A program made the translations under genes and the position numbers. From contig CAZQMV010000001.1 in assembly GCA_964594635.1 (NCBI GenBank), positions 62,001 to 126,000 on the forward strand: a DNA stretch of 64,000 nt, read 5' to 3'. Under the pieces are notes generated by a model. That model was not told where the DNA came from. It saw nothing but the letters and a program-made list of their open reading frames with translations, and searched no databases. Source of the DNA: Berkiella sp964594635. Its GTDB lineage: Bacteria; Pseudomonadota; Gammaproteobacteria; Berkiellales; Berkiellaceae. Shown in pieces: positions 44,619-52,500 of the stretch. How positions within the stretch are numbered: the stretch's first letter is position 1; the number at the start of each line of letters is the position of its first letter.

Positions 44619-44633
44619 GCGAGCTTTGCTCGC
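44619..44633. terminator. Short GC hairpin after the 160-residue protein gene
   Basis: GCGAGC (44619-44624) and GCTCGC (44628-44633) form a perfect 6-bp stem with a TTT loop, followed by AATTT. It is 18 bases after the stop and is the best terminator candidate for that gene. Confidence 0.5.
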
Positions 44634-44639
44634 AATTTG

Positions 44640-44770
44640 CCTCTACCGCTTGCGGGAGAGGCAGCGAATCGGTACAAACCGGGATCATAGGTTACAAATC
44701 AGACCGGGATCTTAGTGGCAGTGAATTTTTAAGACCCTCACCCTAACCCTCTCCCGCGAAGCGGTAGAGG
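44640..44770. repeat. Inverted pair of REP-like hairpins with inner direct repeats
   Basis: A 22-base unit at 44640-44661 and a 23-base unit at 44748-44770 are near-perfect inverted copies of each other (CCTCTACCGCTT versus its complement, one base deleted). Each also folds into its own hairpin. Between them ACCGGGATC occurs twice. The CCCTCACCCTAACCCTCTCC flank of the second unit is typical of dispersed gammaproteobacterial repeats. Confidence 0.65.
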
Positions 44771-44793
44771 GGACAAGATCTAAAAACGAATTG

Positions 44794-45402
44794 TTACATC
44801 ACTAATGAATACGCAATACTCAACATAACAACTCCCATCACTGAATCCAGGATCTGCCAAGCGCGTGGGTTGCGAAACACATGGCTTAAGGTGCTTGCGC
44901 CGTAGGTGAGTCCAAAAAACCAAATAAACGACGCTATTAATGCGCCAACTACGAAGGGCATATGCTCATCAACAGGGTGCTGTGCACCAATACTACCTAA
45001 AATCAAAAAGGTGTCGACATAGGTATGAGGATTTAATAGAGTAAACGCTAATAAAGCCAATAAAGTGGCCAAACGATTCTTTTTGACGTTGCTTTCGAGT
45101 TCGGCTATTAAAGCATGCGGTTTAAATACGCTCATAAATGAACGAATGGCATAAGCCACCAAAAAAACGGCACCGCCCCAACGTAATGCATTCACCAAGG
45201 TAGGGGAGTTATTGATAACCATGCCTAATCCGCTAACGCCCAGCACGATTAAAATAGAATCGCAAATAAAGCAGGTGATTGCGGTTAAAAATAAATGATG
45301 TCTTTTCAGCCCTTGTTTTAAAACAAAGGCATTTTGCGCACCAATTGCCATAATCAGGCTAGCGCCCATGCCGAAACCTTTAACAAGCGGAGTGAAAATC
45401 AT
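44794..45402 (-). CDS. LysE/ArgO family amino-acid exporter
   Basis: This 202-residue protein has six membrane helices and the LysE-family start GFGMGASLIMAIGAQNAFVLKQGLKR, followed by CDSILIVLGVSGLG and LLNPHTYVDTFLILGS. These match ArgO-type exporters of arginine or lysine. The gene is single, with a short upstream region. Substrate by homology only. Confidence 0.9.
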   Translation of the reverse strand: MIFTPLVKGFGMGASLIMAIGAQNAFVLKQGLKRHHLFLTAITCFICDSILIVLGVSGLGMVINNSPTLVNALRWGGAVFLVAYAIRSFMSVFKPHALIAELESNVKKNRLATLLALLAFTLLNPHTYVDTFLILGSIGAQHPVDEHMPFVVGALIASFIWFFGLTYGASTLSHVFRNPRAWQILDSVMGVVMLSIAYSLVM

Positions 45403-45651
45403 GATTATTTACTTCTAAATGCAATAAAAATACCCTAAGCCGGATTATTCTAGTGGATATACCTTATTTTGCAACGAAATCCAGATGAAGCGAAAAATCA
45501 GCCACCTCTATGGTAAAAAGCGCTAAAAATGAGTATTTCGACTAACCTTTCCTAGGTTGTTTTTAAGACTGTTAAAAAAAGGGCATTGCATTGTAATGAT
45601 AATCCGTTAGGATAGGCAGAATTTTAGCCGTAAGTTACTAGGAGTAATGTC

Positions 45652-46179
45652 ATGTTAAACAAAGGCCCTAATCAAGACGTGTCTAAGCCTCTAGGCGCAA
45701 CGTCAAGTCCAATTGAAATCAGGGGCCGAAAATTTTCCACTCCTCTTCCGATAGAACCCAATAATCGACGATTCCAAACCTCCAGCCTTGCAAGCTCTAT
45801 GCCTGCTGATAGAGGTCATCTCGATTCTTTTGAAGAATCAGATGATGAGGGACAAACATATGGCGAGATTTTTGATTTCACCTATAAGCCTAGAACACGC
45901 ATACCTCAACCTCAGCCCGCAGAAAAAGCAATAATAGACGCTGCTAAAGAACAAAAACCTGTTTCAGATCCAGAATCTTTAGAAGGCGGCGGCGCAGCAG
46001 AAGCGGCATCTGCTGGGGATAGCTTATTTAGATTGGAAGAAGATGATGGAGAGCCAATGCTCAATGCATTTGGACGCTTTATGGGACCAAGAACACAAGC
46101 GGAACAGGATGAGGATGATGTGGCAATTCTAGGCACCCGTCCTGAAGGGGCAAGAAGACTCCATCCCAAAGGCTATTAG
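45652..46179 (+). CDS. Disordered hypothetical protein
   Basis: A 175-residue frame with a strong TAGGAG before ATG 45652. The composition is Pro/Glu/Asp/Ser-rich with acidic patches (FEESDDEGQTYGE, LEEDDGEPML, EQDEDDVAI), so it is largely disordered. No family is recognised. Ribosome-binding site and base composition support a real gene; a secreted effector is one possibility, without direct evidence. Confidence 0.55.
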   Translation: MLNKGPNQDVSKPLGATSSPIEIRGRKFSTPLPIEPNNRRFQTSSLASSMPADRGHLDSFEESDDEGQTYGEIFDFTYKPRTRIPQPQPAEKAIIDAAKEQKPVSDPESLEGGGAAEAASAGDSLFRLEEDDGEPMLNAFGRFMGPRTQAEQDEDDVAILGTRPEGARRLHPKGY

Positions 46180-46188
46180 CTTTGAAGT

Positions 46189-46206
46189 GCCCCCAGTTGG
46201 GGGGGC
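46189..46206. terminator. GC-rich hairpin after the disordered protein gene
   Basis: GCCCCC (46189-46194), an AGTT loop and GGGGGGGC (46199-46206) form a compact stem 10 bases after the stop, with an ATTTTAT stretch a little downstream. It is a plausible intrinsic terminator. Confidence 0.5.
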
Positions 46207-46281
46207 CGCACCCATTTTATCAGTTAACTACATTATTTGCAGCTGCCGCTGCTAACATGCATGGGGTGTTTTTGAGTTTGA

Positions 46282-46980
46282 TTAAAGCTTCCTTCCAACA
46301 AACGCATAATAATGATTCATCGTACCCGGTTTCGTTGCTGGGACATTCACTTCTTGGAATCCTACGATTTCAAATCCATGTAACAGTGCCATCGCTTCCA
46401 TTTTGTTATGGAAGGTCATGGAGTGACGAAATTTCTCAGCAAAAAAACTAAAATCCGGTGCAAAGAAATTGCCAATAAAATAACCACCGGGTTTCACTTT
46501 GGTGACAACTTGCTGCCAAATACGATTAAAATCGTGTGGTTTCATAAAAGGAAGCGAAAAACTAGCAATCACTAAATCAGCTTGGGGGATCGCTTGAAAA
46601 TTGAGTTTTTCAAAAGTTGAAACAATGGTTTTTAAATTGCCTTGATATTGATGCATATTGGGTAGTTGACGCATATATTCAAAAGCTTCAGCTTGACTAT
46701 CAATGGCGGTGACTTGATAGCCTGCTTTTAAGAGTTCAAGCGTTTCATGCCCTACACCACAACCCAGATCGATTGCCGTTTTGCCAGGGTGTTTTTGTTG
46801 AATCACTTTTAGACCTTCGACAATAAAACCAGCCGGTGGATCACGCAATTTGCTTTTAAAATAGGCTTCCCAATATTTATTTTTAACAGGCGCTGCCGTG
46901 TCGGCATGAGCAGTGTTTACTATAAACACAAAGCTAAAAAGGAGGGTGTAAAGAAGTCGTGTGAGTAATTGAATGTTCAT
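46282..46980 (-). CDS. Class I SAM methyltransferase with a signal peptide
   Basis: This 232-residue protein starts with a clear Sec signal peptide (hydrophobic core LLYTLLFSFVFIV, cleavage after AHA), then a Rossmann methyltransferase domain with AIDLGCGVGHETLELL near residue 70. TehB/UbiE-like methyltransferases are normally cytoplasmic, where SAM is available, so export is odd. The start could only be moved by discarding the whole hydrophobic segment. The substrate is unknown. Confidence 0.8.
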   Translation of the reverse strand: MNIQLLTRLLYTLLFSFVFIVNTAHADTAAPVKNKYWEAYFKSKLRDPPAGFIVEGLKVIQQKHPGKTAIDLGCGVGHETLELLKAGYQVTAIDSQAEAFEYMRQLPNMHQYQGNLKTIVSTFEKLNFQAIPQADLVIASFSLPFMKPHDFNRIWQQVVTKVKPGGYFIGNFFAPDFSFFAEKFRHSMTFHNKMEAMALLHGFEIVGFQEVNVPATKPGTMNHYYAFVGRKL

Positions 46981-47094
46981 GCATCCTGCCTATGATGATT
47001 TAAGGTTACTGCTTGTAATCCCAGTCAATTTTTGCTTTCACTAGCCTAGTTTGCTAAGTTCCCTTAATTAAGGTATCGACACATTAGGTGAATT

Positions 47095-47724
47095 ATGAAG
47101 TTAATTCGATGCATATTGAGTGCGTTGCTATTAATAACAGTAATGCCTGTTTTAGCATTAAATAATAAAACGACAGAATTAGATTCACAGGCCTATAAAT
47201 TACTGGCGATAGTCAATGGTTGCGGCATGGATGATATGTGCATTTTGGGTATGTTAAAAGAACTTGTTAAAACCGATCCTGAACCGATCTATAAAAAATA
47301 CTTGCAGATTGCTGATTCATACAAACCAGAAGTGGATATTAATATTAAAATATGCAGAACAGCACAGACAATGGCGTACAAAAAAGAACTCTCAAAATGT
47401 ATGGCAGATGAGATGAGAAAACCAGGTGCTTTAGGATTTTCTGATAACAAAATTGAAAAAGAAATGGGTGAATGCTTAATTAAAAACATGACACCGTTAG
47501 GGAATGCCAATAATATGTATGCACAAGCATCGCTTGCGCAAAATGCTTTAGATAAAAATGATAGTAAACAGCACCAGTATTGGATGGCCATGTTAAGAGA
47601 TCAAGGTAATTCATCAGAATCCAGTGTATTTAATAAATGTGGTAGTGGATTGGCATTACCGCTTAAAATCACGATGGAAGCGGTAAAATCGATTGCTAAT
47701 GATCATGGAATGAAGATCGAGTAA
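47095..47724 (+). CDS. Secreted six-cysteine hypothetical protein, copy 1
   Basis: This 209-residue protein has a signal peptide (ending VLA) and a helical mature part. It aligns with its downstream neighbour over its length. Conserved are six cysteines (NGCGMDDMC, IKIC, LSKC, GEC, FNKC) and the segment NMTPLGNANNMYAQ. No known family is recognised. Six paired cysteines suggest three disulfides in the periplasm. The genes lie 18 bases apart, a tandem duplication in one operon. Confidence 0.72.
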   Translation: MKLIRCILSALLLITVMPVLALNNKTTELDSQAYKLLAIVNGCGMDDMCILGMLKELVKTDPEPIYKKYLQIADSYKPEVDINIKICRTAQTMAYKKELSKCMADEMRKPGALGFSDNKIEKEMGECLIKNMTPLGNANNMYAQASLAQNALDKNDSKQHQYWMAMLRDQGNSSESSVFNKCGSGLALPLKITMEAVKSIANDHGMKIE

Positions 47725-47742
47725 AAAATCAAGAGGCGAAAA

Positions 47743-48324
47743 ATGAAGTTTTTAAGCAGTGTAATCATTTGTATTCTGTTAATACCCACCAAAACTGTGT
47801 CTGCAGCACAGAACGAACCACCTGTATCCATGGTTGAAATGAATCAGCTCCTCACAATCATCAATGAATGTGTGATGGATGAAAGTTGCATTCTGACAAA
47901 AGTTAAAGCGCATAATGAAACAAATCCTAAGGCTCTTTTTACAGCCTATCTTAAAATTGCTGATGCACACAAGGCAGAGATTGATATGAATATTAAATTC
48001 TGCAGTACTAAACAAGCAAAGGCTTATAAAAAGGCATTAACATCATGTGGGATCAATTCAAAAGATGAATCAATGAACGTAGATATGTGCATCATTAAAC
48101 ATATGACACCTTTAGTGAAAGCAAATAATATGTACGCGCAATTCGCTATGCTCAAGTATGCTGAGGATGAAAAAAAACACCAGGCCTTGAAAGAAAAATT
48201 GCAAAAAAATAAAGATACAGTTGAGGGAAAATTATTTAATATATGTGCCCCTCATTTATCCTTAGTTGTTAGAATGGTGACTGAAGCGGTGCACTTAGTA
48301 GCTGCAGAAAAAAAAGCTCAATGA
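47743..48324 (+). CDS. Secreted six-cysteine hypothetical protein, copy 2
   Basis: This 193-residue protein has a signal peptide (ending VSA) and is a divergent paralogue of the preceding gene. The six cysteines are kept (NECVMDESC, IKFC, LTSC, DMC, FNIC), as is HMTPLVKANNMYAQ. AGAGGCG precedes the ATG. Divergence is strong while cysteines are fixed, so the fold is conserved and surface evolves. Its stop overlaps the convergent ICMT-like gene. Confidence 0.72.
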   Translation: MKFLSSVIICILLIPTKTVSAAQNEPPVSMVEMNQLLTIINECVMDESCILTKVKAHNETNPKALFTAYLKIADAHKAEIDMNIKFCSTKQAKAYKKALTSCGINSKDESMNVDMCIIKHMTPLVKANNMYAQFAMLKYAEDEKKHQALKEKLQKNKDTVEGKLFNICAPHLSLVVRMVTEAVHLVAAEKKAQ

Positions 48325-49556
48325 TATTGTAAAAAAGGAAGCCGCTTTGCAAGTGGTGCAAAAAGGCCATGTTCGTTCATCCATAAAGCATATTCCACAT
48401 AAACAGGATCGCTTGATAAGTGTCTTTCTTCAGTCACGCCTCGATAATAATATATCAAACTAATTCCTATTAAGTAGCATAGGATTTTAATAAAATCACT
48501 GGTGCTGAGGGTGACATAACTAATGGGGGCCACTGATATCCAAAAAAACGCGATTTTAGCAGCATAAGAAGGGTGCTTACAAAATCGATAAAGCCCATTT
48601 GTGATAATGCCACGGTTGGCTAGGTTTGCAAAACGGATCCCAAAACAGATTGTGGAATACACATAAGTCCCATAAGCAAGTAATACACTGATTCCCCAGA
48701 ACGATTGTAAGATGTGATAGTTAGTCCAAGTTAAAAAATTATAATACTCGACTTTGGGGAAATATAAACTGATTATCGCTCCATAAAAGGGGGTATAACA
48801 GATAAGACAAATCACCCAGCCAAAAGCAGTAGAATCGCTTGAGCGAATATGAGTGTCAAACATTTTTAAAGTAAGAATATAACCTACCGTTGCAATTAAC
48901 GTGTCAATTCCCATCAGAATGACGAGAATGGCATGAAAAGTAAAAGTCATATTAGAGAAAAATAGCGAAAAATCCATTTTGGTTAAAACACGAATTGCCG
49001 CCATACTGAACGTGAACATAATCGGTAAAAAATATGCTTTCATAAGCCAGCTTAAGCAATATTGAGTAATACCCTGATAATCCTTATTAGGATAACAACA
49101 AATAATGCTGCCGATTTTCCAATAAGCGTCATAAGGATCCGTACTCTTCGCATCCATGATCATAAAATAAGGTATCGCAAGTGCCATGATCCACGGCGCA
49201 ACCAGATAGAGGAAATTCCAATAAGCGTTATAAGACGGTTTACGATATTCAGGAAAGAGCCAATAAAGAAAAAGGATCACAGCGTATGTGGCATATAGCC
49301 CTATGAGTTTTACAAAGATCCGCTCAAAAGAGATTTTTTGCCATGTTTGCAATTGGGTTATTTGACGTTGAGGCGTTTTTAATAGAATGGCTTCTAATAA
49401 AAGCATCGCAATACCATAAGTTGCTATAACCCATAGGACCGTGGTCATCGGAAGCAAGGTTTTTTTAATACAATAAATGGCTACACATATGCCAAAGCCT
49501 AAGCCCAACAGATTGATCCATTGGTTATTGGTAGAGCGGGGCAGTTTTGGTGTCAT
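48318..49556 (-). CDS. Multi-pass membrane protein with ICMT/phospholipid methyltransferase-like C-terminus
   Basis: This 412-residue protein has about nine membrane helices. The last 100 residues have the ICMT/PEMT pattern: GIITNGLYRFCKHPSYAAKI, then EERHLSSDPVYVEYALW, where the His and Glu pair binds SAM and the methyl acceptor. Such enzymes methylate isoprenylcysteine or lipid amines; bacterial members have varied lipid targets. The long N-terminal membrane part (about 300 residues) has no obvious family. Confidence 0.7.
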   Translation of the reverse strand: MTPKLPRSTNNQWINLLGLGFGICVAIYCIKKTLLPMTTVLWVIATYGIAMLLLEAILLKTPQRQITQLQTWQKISFERIFVKLIGLYATYAVILFLYWLFPEYRKPSYNAYWNFLYLVAPWIMALAIPYFMIMDAKSTDPYDAYWKIGSIICCYPNKDYQGITQYCLSWLMKAYFLPIMFTFSMAAIRVLTKMDFSLFFSNMTFTFHAILVILMGIDTLIATVGYILTLKMFDTHIRSSDSTAFGWVICLICYTPFYGAIISLYFPKVEYYNFLTWTNYHILQSFWGISVLLAYGTYVYSTICFGIRFANLANRGIITNGLYRFCKHPSYAAKIAFFWISVAPISYVTLSTSDFIKILCYLIGISLIYYYRGVTEERHLSSDPVYVEYALWMNEHGLFAPLAKRLPFLQYH

Positions 49557-49780
49557 GAAAAATGTTCATCATTGAACCTGTTTTATTAAGTATAGTTATT
49601 AGTTAACCTATCAGAAATTAATCAAGAATATTTGATTGCATATACCCAATACACTTCAATTCGCATCTTCAAAGGCGAGCGGTATATACAACATTTTGGA
49701 AAGAAGTTGCCCTTTTTCCTTCCAATATTTTTAAAATATTCTACGGTTTATATTAAAGGGAGATTTTATTAGGACAAATT

Positions 49781-50293
49781 ATGTTACGAAAAGCTGCGTT
49801 TTTAGTCATGATTTTATTTGCGGCACAACCCATTGCTGCAAAAACGGCAAAGCAACCTAATAAAAACATAAAATACTCGCAAGTCAATGGGATTAAAAAA
49901 TGTACCTCAGCAAAAAATGGCAAAATCAGAATTAATGATGCCAGTGTTGCACATCCTGAAATAGTTTCAATGGTACTGATGGAAAATCAAGTAACAGGCA
50001 ATTTAGCTCTGTATCACGATCATGTATACGATGACGATCATTATAAAGATGTTGTGAAAGGTGAATTTACTTTGCACAATGAATCGCAAAATAAGAGTTT
50101 TGTTCACTATCAAGTGATCCTTAAAGGTGAGAAAGGGCTGATTGCTAAAACAACAGGCGATATGGTCGTACCTGCTGGAAAAAATCAAGTCATGCGTTTG
50201 GGTAATGTGCCTTTGGGTCGTAAAGAAATAAGTAATATTTCATCTTATGAGATCAAGTGTGTTTGTTCCAATATTAAGTTGCATCGTTATTAA
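49781..50293 (+). CDS. Secreted hypothetical protein
   Basis: This 170-residue protein has a signal peptide (ending PIAA). The mature domain looks like a small beta-sandwich (GNLALYHDHVYDDDHYKD, then GEFTLHNESQNKSFVHYQV), resembling YcfL/DUF1425-type folds in pattern only. AGGACA lies upstream of the ATG. Its stop is 14 bases before the start of the dienelactone hydrolase, so the two are probably co-transcribed. Confidence 0.6.
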   Translation: MLRKAAFLVMILFAAQPIAAKTAKQPNKNIKYSQVNGIKKCTSAKNGKIRINDASVAHPEIVSMVLMENQVTGNLALYHDHVYDDDHYKDVVKGEFTLHNESQNKSFVHYQVILKGEKGLIAKTTGDMVVPAGKNQVMRLGNVPLGRKEISNISSYEIKCVCSNIKLHRY

Positions 50294-50306
50294 GGATAAA
50301 CCTGTC

Positions 50307-51092
50307 ATGTCGTTAGGTAAATGGGTATTCGTTTCCAGTATGTTGCTGTCCTTAAATGCGCATGCTGTCATTAAGACGCAAAAAATGGAATATAAAGGCA
50401 ATGGCACTACCATGGAAGGCTATCTTGCTTACGATACCGATAAAAAGAAAGGTGGAAGACCTGCTATTTTAATTGTGCATGACTGGATGGGACCAAGTAG
50501 CTTCACCAAAGAGAAAGCGGATAAATTAGCCAAAGAGGGCTATGTGGCACTGGCTGTCGATATTTATGGTAAAGGGGTTCGTCCAAAAAATGAGGAAGAA
50601 GCGGCAAAGCTTGCTGAGAAATTTAAAGGTGATAGAGCATTATTTCGTCAACGGATCCGTGCGGCGTATGACGCGTTACTCGCCGTTGGTGCAGTTAATG
50701 GTAAAAAAATTATAGTGATTGGGTATTGCTTTGGTGGTACAGGGGCTTTGGAATTGGCGAGAACTGGCGTTCCTTTAGCTGGAACGGTAACCTTCCATGG
50801 TAGCCTATCAAACCCAACCCCAGCGGATGCCAAGAATATTAAAGGACCTGTATTAGTTTTACATGGCGCAGATGATCCTTATGTACCGCCTGCTGAAGTG
50901 AATGCCTTTAAAGATGAAATGAAAAATGCCAATGTGAGCTTTGAATTTATTGAATATCCTGGTGCTGTGCATGCATTCACTAATCCTAAAGCGGGTAACG
51001 ATAAGAGTAAGGGTGTGGCTTACAATAGAGCAGCTGATCAACAATCATGGGAAGCGTTTCAACATTTCTTAAAAGAACAGTTTGATAATTAA
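50307..51092 (+). CDS. Secreted dienelactone hydrolase family protein
   Basis: From ATG 50307 (AAGGAT upstream) the protein has 261 residues with a signal peptide ending NAHA; the longer frame from 50247 overlaps the previous gene. It has the alpha/beta-hydrolase fold with cysteine nucleophile Cys141 in GYCFGGTG, the Asp in HGADDPYVPP and the His in GAVHAFT, as in dienelactone hydrolases. The substrate is unknown. Periplasmic location is inferred from the signal. Confidence 0.88.
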   Translation: MSLGKWVFVSSMLLSLNAHAVIKTQKMEYKGNGTTMEGYLAYDTDKKKGGRPAILIVHDWMGPSSFTKEKADKLAKEGYVALAVDIYGKGVRPKNEEEAAKLAEKFKGDRALFRQRIRAAYDALLAVGAVNGKKIIVIGYCFGGTGALELARTGVPLAGTVTFHGSLSNPTPADAKNIKGPVLVLHGADDPYVPPAEVNAFKDEMKNANVSFEFIEYPGAVHAFTNPKAGNDKSKGVAYNRAADQQSWEAFQHFLKEQFDN

Positions 51093-51565
51093 GACTTGGG
51101 ATTATCCAAAGCATCGGTTTGTTCTTGCACGGCACGACGAAAGCTTAAAGGATCGGCAATATTCATAAACGATTCGCGAGTACCGCCCGTTCCAATGATG
51201 GTGATGGTACCAAAATTCAGCATGCGTCCTAAAACCGATTGATCAATAGAGATGGCTTCAATTTTTTGCAGCAAAGTTTCCAACGTCTGACGACGTACTA
51301 AACCCACTTTAACGATAACTCGCTTGTTGGTTACGGCATATTCACTGGTGATATATTGAACATAGGGTGATAGTAAAAAGATCGCACCGACTGCAAGACT
51401 GGCAAGCGCATAGAGAGCATGGTAAGTCGGGTGGATAAGGATCCAAATAGCCAGAATAAATGCAACTAGGGCAACGATACCTGGCCACACAAAGAGCACT
51501 TTGTGCAATTTTGCGCGGTGCATGACGACTTCACCGTTCATGAGGTTAGAATCAACGTAGCTCAT
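51089..51565 (-). CDS. PH-domain (bPH2/YdbT-like) membrane protein
   Basis: From ATG 51565, with GGAG eight bases upstream, the protein has 158 residues. There are two membrane helices (about 30-65), then a bacterial PH domain with YAVTNKRVIVKVGLVRRQTLE and a core IEAISIDQSVLGRMLNFGTITIIGTGG, typical of DUF304. Function unknown. It overlaps the convergent hydrolase gene by four bases. Confidence 0.88.
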   Translation of the reverse strand: MSYVDSNLMNGEVVMHRAKLHKVLFVWPGIVALVAFILAIWILIHPTYHALYALASLAVGAIFLLSPYVQYITSEYAVTNKRVIVKVGLVRRQTLETLLQKIEAISIDQSVLGRMLNFGTITIIGTGGTRESFMNIADPLSFRRAVQEQTDALDNPKS

Positions 51566-51687
51566 GGGCGCGTTCTCCACTATAAATTTTACCAGGTTCG
51601 AGTGTAAGATTTAGCTAACATATACCAATATAGCAGCAATTGGAAGCTAAACTGGATTAGATAAATACTGTATTGAGGTAAGGGTAC

Positions 51688-52479
51688 ATGGCAACAGTAC
51701 GCATTGGTGAAACGGCCTTTTATTATGAATGCCAAGGCAAGGGGACTCCCTTGGTTTTGATCGCTGGCTATTCATGTGATCATACCTTCTGGAGTTCGAT
51801 GGTAAATGCGTTAACGGCTCATTTTACGGTGCTCACTTTTGATAATCGTGGTATTGGCCAAACTGTTGACACCACAACGCCGTTAACCATTGAATTATTG
51901 GCACAAGATACCATGCAGCTGGTTAAAGCGCTCGACCTAAAAAATCCCATTGTACTGGGGCAGTCGATGGGGGGCACCATTGCACAAACCGTGGCTCATC
52001 TTTATGGCGATGAAATTCAAAAACTGATTGTGTTAAATTCATCTGCCCAATTGAATCCAAGAACATTAATGATATTAGATGCCTTATTGGTCATGTTCAA
52101 AGAACATACGGCATTTGAGACATTAATGGATACCAGTATTCCTTGGTTTTATTCGCCACAATATTTAGCTGATCCTAAAAATGTGGCAGCTTTAAAAGAA
52201 GTGGCGATGAATAATCCTTTTCCACCGACACCAGCATTATTATCACGTCAATTAACAGCATTGCAGCAATTTAATTCGTTACCTTGGATAAATAAGATCA
52301 AGGCTCCAACCTTAGCCATTGCTTCAGAAGATGATATTGTTTGTTTACCTTCAGAGAGTCAGTATTTAGCAAAACAAATGCCACAAGCAGAATTGGTGAC
52401 GATAAAAGGCGGTCATTCAAGTCCGGTTGAAAACCCACGTGAGCTAACAGAAGTTATCATTGATAACTTAACTCAGTAA
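51688..52479 (+). CDS. Alpha/beta hydrolase
   Basis: This 263-residue hydrolase has FDNRGIGQT (oxyanion region), nucleophile Ser93 in GQSMGGT, acid Asp in ASEDDIV and His in GGHSSPVENP. It resembles 3-oxoadipate enol-lactonase-like esterases; the substrate is unknown. There is no signal peptide. The start is ATG 51688 with AAGGG upstream. Confidence 0.9.
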   Translation: MATVRIGETAFYYECQGKGTPLVLIAGYSCDHTFWSSMVNALTAHFTVLTFDNRGIGQTVDTTTPLTIELLAQDTMQLVKALDLKNPIVLGQSMGGTIAQTVAHLYGDEIQKLIVLNSSAQLNPRTLMILDALLVMFKEHTAFETLMDTSIPWFYSPQYLADPKNVAALKEVAMNNPFPPTPALLSRQLTALQQFNSLPWINKIKAPTLAIASEDDIVCLPSESQYLAKQMPQAELVTIKGGHSSPVENPRELTEVIIDNLTQ

Positions 52480-52500
52480 ATAGGATCTTATCAGTAACTA

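Noticed and set aside
45652..46179. Precursor peptide or toxin interpretation of the acidic disordered protein
   Set aside because: It is far from the biosynthetic cluster and has no leader/core pattern or partner gene.
46182..46451. 89-residue plus-strand frame after the disordered protein
   Set aside because: It overlaps the end of the well-supported methyltransferase gene and the hairpin, and has shadow-like composition.
49631..49680. Possible dispersed repeat (CATATACCCAATACACTTC)
   Set aside because: It resembles short repeats known in several gammaproteobacteria, but only one copy is seen in this window, so it cannot be called a repeat from the sequence alone.
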